Below, piece by piece: positions 5,424-8,751 of a DNA stretch of 8,751 nt. Each line of letters begins with the position of its first letter. Position 1 is the first letter of the stretch. The position numbers and the translations under genes are program-made. Source of the stretch: DATHTC01 sp035456465 (lineage in GTDB: Bacteria > Actinomycetota > Thermoleophilia > Gaiellales > Gaiellaceae); assembly GCA_035456465.1 (NCBI GenBank), contig DATIDD010000069.1:1-8751 (forward strand). The letters run 5' to 3'. The notes below the pieces were generated by a model, which had not been told where the DNA came from, did no database searches, and saw only the letters and a program-made list of their open reading frames with translations.

Positions 5424-7582
5424 CCGCCGCACCGGCCCTCGACCGTCCCACCGCGCCGGCGCCGCCCGCCTCCCAGGCGGAGGTCGGCCCGCTCGGCCGT
5501 CTCGGCCGCTGGACCGCGGGCCACTTCCGCGTAGTCGCGGTCGCCTGGGCGGTCATCGCCGTCGGCCTCGGCATGTTCGCGCCGCGCGCCGACCACGCGC
5601 TCTCGGGCGCGGGCTGGGAGGCGAGCGGCTCGGAGTCGGTCGACGTCCGCGGTCTCGTCGACCGGCACTTCGGCGGGCTCTCGAGCCACGCCCTCATGGT
5701 CGTCGTCCACTCCGACCGAGCCACGGTCGGCGACGCCTCCTTCGCGGCCGCGATTGGCCGCGTCGAGCAGCTGCTCCGCGCGAGCGACGACGTCGCCGCC
5801 GTCGTGCCGCCGCGCCCGGGCTCGAGCATCTCGCCCGATGGTCACACGGCAGTCGTGACCGCGGGCGCGGCCTCCGACCCGACCGCGATGGTCGCCGCCG
5901 CCGGAGAGCTCAAGGACGAGCTCGGCGCCCTCGGCGGCGAGGACATCGAGGTCTCGCTGACGGGCGCGCCCGGGATGTGGTCGGACTTCAACCAGGCGAA
6001 CAAGGAGGCGATGCTGCGCTCCGAGCTGCTCTCGTGGCCGGTGACGCTCGCGATCCTCGTCGTGGCGTTCGGGTCGCTCGTGGCCGCCGGACTGCCGCTG
6101 ATGCTGACGATCCTCGGGCTCGTCGCGGCTGCCGGGCTGCTCTTCCTCGGGACGCAGCTGGCGCCGATCTCGATCTGGGCGATGAACTTCGCGCTCATGT
6201 TCGCGCTCGCGCTGGGCATCGACTACGCGCTGTTCGTCGTCCACCGCTTCCGCGGCGCGTTCTTCGGATCGCGGCTCCCGGCCCGGGAGGCCGTGGCGGT
6301 GACGATGGACACCGCAGGGAAGGCCGTCCTGTTCTCGGGGATCACCGTCCTGATCTCGTTGTCGGCTGTGATGCTCGTCCCGAGCCCGGCGTTCCGGTCG
6401 ATGGCGCTCGGGATCATGCTGAGCGTCGTCTTCGTGCTGCTCGCGACGCTGACGCTGCTCCCGGCGATGCTCGCGAAGCTCGGGCCGAAGGTGGACGCGC
6501 TCGCGCTGCGGTGGGTGCATTCGGGCGAGCACCGCTCGCCGGCCTTCGCCCGCTGGGCCGAGCGCCTCTGGCGCCGCCCCCTCCTGTACGGCGGCGCGGC
6601 GGCCGCGATGCTCGTCGCGCTCGCCGTCCCGGCCGTCGGGCTGGACACCGGGATGCCGTCGATCAAGGTCGTGCCCGGAAAGGACGGCTCACGCATCGGC
6701 TACGAAGCCGTGCAGCGGGCGTTCGGCCCGGGCGCCCCCGGCGCGCTCCAGCTCGTGACGCCGGCGAGCGACGCGGCGGCGGTCGCCGCGGCCGCCGCCG
6801 CCGACCCCGGGATCGTGCGGACGCTGACGCCGGCGCCGGGCACGGGAGGGCTCGCGCTCGTCCAGGCGATCCCCGCCGTCGACCCCTCCGACCCCGCCCT
6901 CGGCGACACGATCGACCGCCTGCGCGAGACGCTGCCCGCGGGCACGCTCGTCGGCGGGGCCGCCGCCGAGAACCACGACCTCGAGGCGGCGCTCGGCGCT
7001 CGGACGCCGCTCGTCGTCGGCGTCGTGCTCGCGTTGGGGTTCCTGCTGCTGCTCGTCGCGCTGCAGGCGCCGCTCGTCGCCGCGCTCGGCGTGCTCACGA
7101 ACCTGCTCGCGACCGGAGCGGCGTTCGGCGTCGGCCGGCTGATCTTCCAGGACGGCCGCGGCGAGGGCCTGCTCGGCTACGAGTCGCAGGGCTTCCTCGA
7201 CGCGTGGGCGCCGGTGTTCTTCTTCGCGATGATCTTCGCGATCTCCATGGACTACACCGTGTTCCTGCTCTCGTCCGCCAAGGAGCACTACGACCGCTCG
7301 GGCGACCCGCGCGAGGCGGCCGTCGGAGGCCTTGCCCACTCCGGCCGCGTGATCCTCGCGGCCGCGGCGGTGATGGTCGCCGTCTTCCTCACGTTCGCGC
7401 TGTCGGGGCCGCTGCCGCCGAAGGAGATGGGCGTGATCCTCGGCGTCGCGGTGCTCCTCGACGCGCTGCTCGTTCGGCTGGTGCTGATGCCGGTCCTGCT
7501 CCGATTCGCGGGCCGCGCCGCCTGGGCGCAGCCGCGGTGGCTCGACCGGCTCCTGCCGGACGTCCGCTTCGGGCACGGCTAG
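5420..7582 (+). CDS. MMPL-family (RND superfamily) exporter
   Basis: A 720-residue membrane transporter, proton-driven in characterised relatives. It starts at GTG 5420, overlapping the ArsR stop by 4 nt, with GAGGTGGG just upstream. Layout: cytoplasmic N-terminus, TM1 about 36-54, extracytoplasmic domain about 55-205, a block of five TM segments about 207-350, a short cytoplasmic loop, TM about 389-408, a second extracytoplasmic domain about 409-528, and a final block of five TM segments about 530-693. The two halves are the usual RND internal duplication. Each keeps an Asp-Tyr pair in the middle of a TM helix, GIDYALF (D268/Y269) and SMDYTVF (D611/Y612), matching the proton-relay pairs of MmpL3. 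The short C-terminus lacks the long tail of MmpL3. Substrate is unknown: lipid, drug or toxic hydrophobic compound. The ArsR partner suggests inducible export. Confidence 0.92.
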   Translation: MTAAPALDRPTAPAPPASQAEVGPLGRLGRWTAGHFRVVAVAWAVIAVGLGMFAPRADHALSGAGWEASGSESVDVRGLVDRHFGGLSSHALMVVVHSDRATVGDASFAAAIGRVEQLLRASDDVAAVVPPRPGSSISPDGHTAVVTAGAASDPTAMVAAAGELKDELGALGGEDIEVSLTGAPGMWSDFNQANKEAMLRSELLSWPVTLAILVVAFGSLVAAGLPLMLTILGLVAAAGLLFLGTQLAPISIWAMNFALMFALALGIDYALFVVHRFRGAFFGSRLPAREAVAVTMDTAGKAVLFSGITVLISLSAVMLVPSPAFRSMALGIMLSVVFVLLATLTLLPAMLAKLGPKVDALALRWVHSGEHRSPAFARWAERLWRRPLLYGGAAAAMLVALAVPAVGLDTGMPSIKVVPGKDGSRIGYEAVQRAFGPGAPGALQLVTPASDAAAVAAAAAADPGIVRTLTPAPGTGGLALVQAIPAVDPSDPALGDTIDRLRETLPAGTLVGGAAAENHDLEAALGARTPLVVGVVLALGFLLLLVALQAPLVAALGVLTNLLATGAAFGVGRLIFQDGRGEGLLGYESQGFLDAWAPVFFFAMIFAISMDYTVFLLSSAKEHYDRSGDPREAAVGGLAHSGRVILAAAAVMVAVFLTFALSGPLPPKEMGVILGVAVLLDALLVRLVLMPVLLRFAGRAAWAQPRWLDRLLPDVRFGHG

Positions 7583-7962
7583 GAGCGCGACGAAGGGCGC
7601 GTCTCCCCGACGGCGACGAGCACGTCGTTGAGACGCGCCACCGCCTCCGCCTTCGTGAGGAACGCGTCGACGCCGAGCGCCGCCGCGCGCGCGGCGGCGG
7701 CGTCCTCCTCCAGCCCCGAGATCAGGACGACGCCCGCCTCCGGAAGCGAGCGCCGCAGCCGCTCGGCCGCCTCGAACCCGTCCATGCCCGGCATGACCAC
7801 GTCCAGCAGCACCACATCGGGCCGCAGCAGCTCGGCGAGCTGCACCGCGTCGGCCCCGTTCGTGGCGGTCCCGGCGACCTCGAGCCTCGGGTCCTTCGCG
7901 AGCAGGAGGGCGAGGCCCTCCAGGAACACCTCGTGGTCGTCGACGAGCAGGACGCGAATCAC
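7579..7962 (-). CDS. Stand-alone response-regulator receiver domain (CheY-like)
   Basis: A single receiver domain of 127 residues with no output domain. Phosphorylation residues are present: acidic pair D8/D9 (LLVDDHE), phospho-acceptor D54 (VVLLDVVMPGMDG), switch S82 (LISG) and K104 (FLTK). VLLVDDHEVF and the DGFEAAERLR pattern resemble the receivers of NarL/FixJ-type regulators, but the chain stops at about residue 127, where the linker to a LuxR helix-turn-helix would begin. It could act by protein-protein contact or as a phosphate sink. No histidine kinase is nearby. The start is GTG at 7960-7962, just before the first strand; upstream GTG codons up to 8013 are possible but would add a non-conserved Arg/Gly tail. 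Its stop is interlocked with that of the exporter, and it is divergent from the DUF47 gene. Confidence 0.88.
   Translation of the reverse strand: MIRVLLVDDHEVFLEGLALLLAKDPRLEVAGTATNGADAVQLAELLRPDVVLLDVVMPGMDGFEAAERLRRSLPEAGVVLISGLEEDAAAARAAALGVDAFLTKAEAVARLNDVLVAVGETRPSSRS
7582..7606. terminator. Possible hairpin at the convergent ends of the exporter and receiver genes
   Basis: GGAGCGCG (7582-7589) can pair with CGCGTCTCC (7598-7606) with one bulged T, giving 8 bp around an 8-nt loop. It has no T-tract and lies in the coding end of the receiver gene. It is the only hairpin candidate I see at this junction; weak. Confidence 0.25.
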
Positions 7963-8040
7963 GCGCCCGCGAGGGTCCCCGCAGCGGACGAGCCCGAAAC
8001 CGCCGCGACGCACGGCCCCTCGCGCGCCGACGGGCGGAGC

Positions 8041-8046
8041 TAGGAT
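8041..8046 (+). promoter_or_regulatory. Putative -10 element (TAGGAT) of the DUF47-PiT operon
   Basis: TAGGAT fits TANNNT and ends 8 nt before the GTG at 8055. The bases between are CCCGCCCC, with no Shine-Dalgarno, so translation would be leaderless. There is no TTCAC repeat upstream, so it does not look PHO-box controlled. Confidence 0.5.
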
Positions 8047-8054
8047 CCCGCCCC

Positions 8055-8675
8055 GTGCGTCTCGGCCTCGTCCCCCGCACCGACGAGTTCTACGAGCTCT
8101 TCGCCCGCGCGGGCGCGAACGCGCTGGAGGCGGCGCGCCTGGCCGAGACGCGGTTCCGCGAGTACCCGAGCTCGTCGGTCGCGCAGGCCGACGTGAAGCG
8201 GATCGAGACCGTCGGCGACGGGATCACCCACGATCTGATCCAGCTGCTGAACACGCAGTACGTCACCCCGTTCGACCGCGAGGACATCTACGAGCTCGCG
8301 ACCGCGATCGACGACGTCGTCGACTACATCGAGGAGGCCAGCGACCTGCTCGAGCTCTACGGGGTCGAGGCGGCCACCAAGCACGCCGTCGAGCAGTGCC
8401 GGATCCTCGTCCAGGCGGTCGAGCAGCTGGCGATCGCGATCCAGCGCCTGAAGGGGCTGCGCGGAGTCCAGGACGCGCTCGTCGAGCTGAAGCGCCTCGA
8501 GGACGCCGGCGACCGCGTCGTCCACGACGCGATCGCAGCGCTCTTCCGCGACGACCGGATCGACCCCTTGATCGTGATCCGCTGGAAGGACATCTACGAA
8601 GGGCTCGAGAAGGCGCTCGACGCGGCGGAGCGTGCGGCGAACGTGATCGCGAACATCGTCGTCAAGAACGCCTAG
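8055..8675 (+). CDS. DUF47 PhoU-like phosphate transport regulator
   Basis: A 206-residue, nearly all-helical cytoplasmic protein of the DUF47/YkaA family, relatives of PhoU that are usually encoded with PiT transporters and thought to regulate them. The order of motifs is typical: LVPRTDEFYELF (5-16), the PhoU-type metal site region KRIETVGDGITHDLIQLLN (48-66), TPFDREDIYELATAIDDVVD (71-90), the second-half match LEDAGDRVVHDAIAALF (148-164), and DPLIVIRWKDIYEGLEKALD (170-189). The Glu/Asp positions E51/D55 and D86/D90, and in the second half E149/D153 and E185/D189, are candidate metal ligands. Length is normal for the family. The start is GTG at 8055, fixed by the conserved RLGLVPR start. 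The PiT gene begins 11 bp downstream, so the two form an operon. Confidence 0.92.
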   Translation: MRLGLVPRTDEFYELFARAGANALEAARLAETRFREYPSSSVAQADVKRIETVGDGITHDLIQLLNTQYVTPFDREDIYELATAIDDVVDYIEEASDLLELYGVEAATKHAVEQCRILVQAVEQLAIAIQRLKGLRGVQDALVELKRLEDAGDRVVHDAIAALFRDDRIDPLIVIRWKDIYEGLEKALDAAERAANVIANIVVKNA

Positions 8676-8686
8676 GCCGACCTGCG

Positions 8687-8751
8687 ATGGACGAGCTGAC
8701 CCTGATCGCCGTCGTCGCGGTCGCGCTCTTCTTCGACTTCACGAACGGCTT
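8687..8751 (+). CDS. PiT-family inorganic phosphate transporter (N-terminus, runs off right edge)
   Basis: Only 21 codons are visible: ATG at 8687, then DELTLIAVVAVALFFDFTNGF, a hydrophobic first TM segment ending in FDFTNGF, the start of the PiT signature that normally continues HDAANS. PiT proteins are low-affinity phosphate (metal-phosphate) symporters driven by H+ or Na+. It follows the DUF47 gene by 11 bp, the standard arrangement. No strong Shine-Dalgarno precedes it (GGCCGACCTGCG), suggesting coupled translation. The rest is beyond the window. Confidence 0.88.
   Translation, partial: MDELTLIAVVAVALFFDFTNG

Noticed and set aside
7960..8013. Longer N-terminus for the receiver protein starting at 8013
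   Set aside because: Adds an Arg/Gly-rich tail before the conserved first strand; GTG at 7962 begins exactly at the receiver fold.
8003..8040. PHO-box search upstream of the DUF47-PiT operon
   Set aside because: No TTCAC repeat at the position used by the two arrays; nothing to support Pho control there.
5305..8043. Long plus-strand open frame (912 codons) overlapping the exporter
   Set aside because: Out of frame with the transporter; Arg-rich without membrane segments. A GC-bias artefact.
6689..8080. Long minus-strand open frame (463 codons) across the exporter end and the receiver gene
   Set aside because: Arg/Gly/Ala-rich low-complexity translation antisense to the MMPL gene and out of frame with the receiver; no domain.

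Overview
This is very GC-rich DNA with dense genes, frequent GTG starts and long spurious open frames on both strands. The GC bias, the protein styles (MMPL exporter, LysX/RimK-like ATP-grasp, acyl-CoA dehydrogenase) and the leaderless-looking promoters fit Actinomycetota, perhaps Thermoleophilia (Gaiellales or Solirubrobacterales). That placement is inferred from style, with no marker gene.

Layout. (1) 1-1515, minus strand: a short-chain-type acyl-CoA dehydrogenase followed by the N-terminal part of an unidentified single-pass membrane protein that runs off the left edge. (2) 1516-1538: a 23-bp divergent promoter region, then a small lipoprotein with an NTF2-like fold (1539-1952). (3) 1964-2893: an array of PHO-box-like 11-nt repeats, then an ATP-grasp ligase. 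(4) 2919-3362: an SRPBCC-family protein. (5) 3370-4464: a second PHO-box-like array, then a secreted PstS phosphate-binding protein without pstCAB beside it. A strong hairpin with a cTACGg loop separates it from the convergent OsmC-family gene. (6) 4486-7582: a divergent module made of an OsmC-family thiol peroxidase (minus) and an ArsR-type repressor translationally coupled to an MMPL/RND exporter (plus), with a clear 6-6-6 inverted repeat in the shared intergenic region. (7) 7579-7962, minus: a stand-alone receiver domain whose stop codon interlocks with the exporter's stop. (8) 8055-8751: a DUF47 PhoU-like protein and the start of a PiT phosphate transporter.

How the genes work together. 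Phosphate is the recurring theme: high-affinity capture (PstS, with putative PHO boxes) and low-affinity uptake (DUF47 + PiT). The ATP-grasp gene carries a repeat array at the same distance from its -10 as the one upstream of pstS, so it may be co-regulated by a PhoP-like regulator. A second theme is thiol or toxicant stress: an ArsR repressor with a Cys-x3-Cys pair, an exporter and an OsmC peroxidase around one operator.

No mobile element, CRISPR array, tRNA or rRNA was seen. I found no clearly new multi-gene system. The most notable signals are regulatory: the twin PHO-like arrays, the overlapping divergent -10 elements, the repeated -10-to-start spacing that implies leaderless mRNAs, and the ArsR operator.
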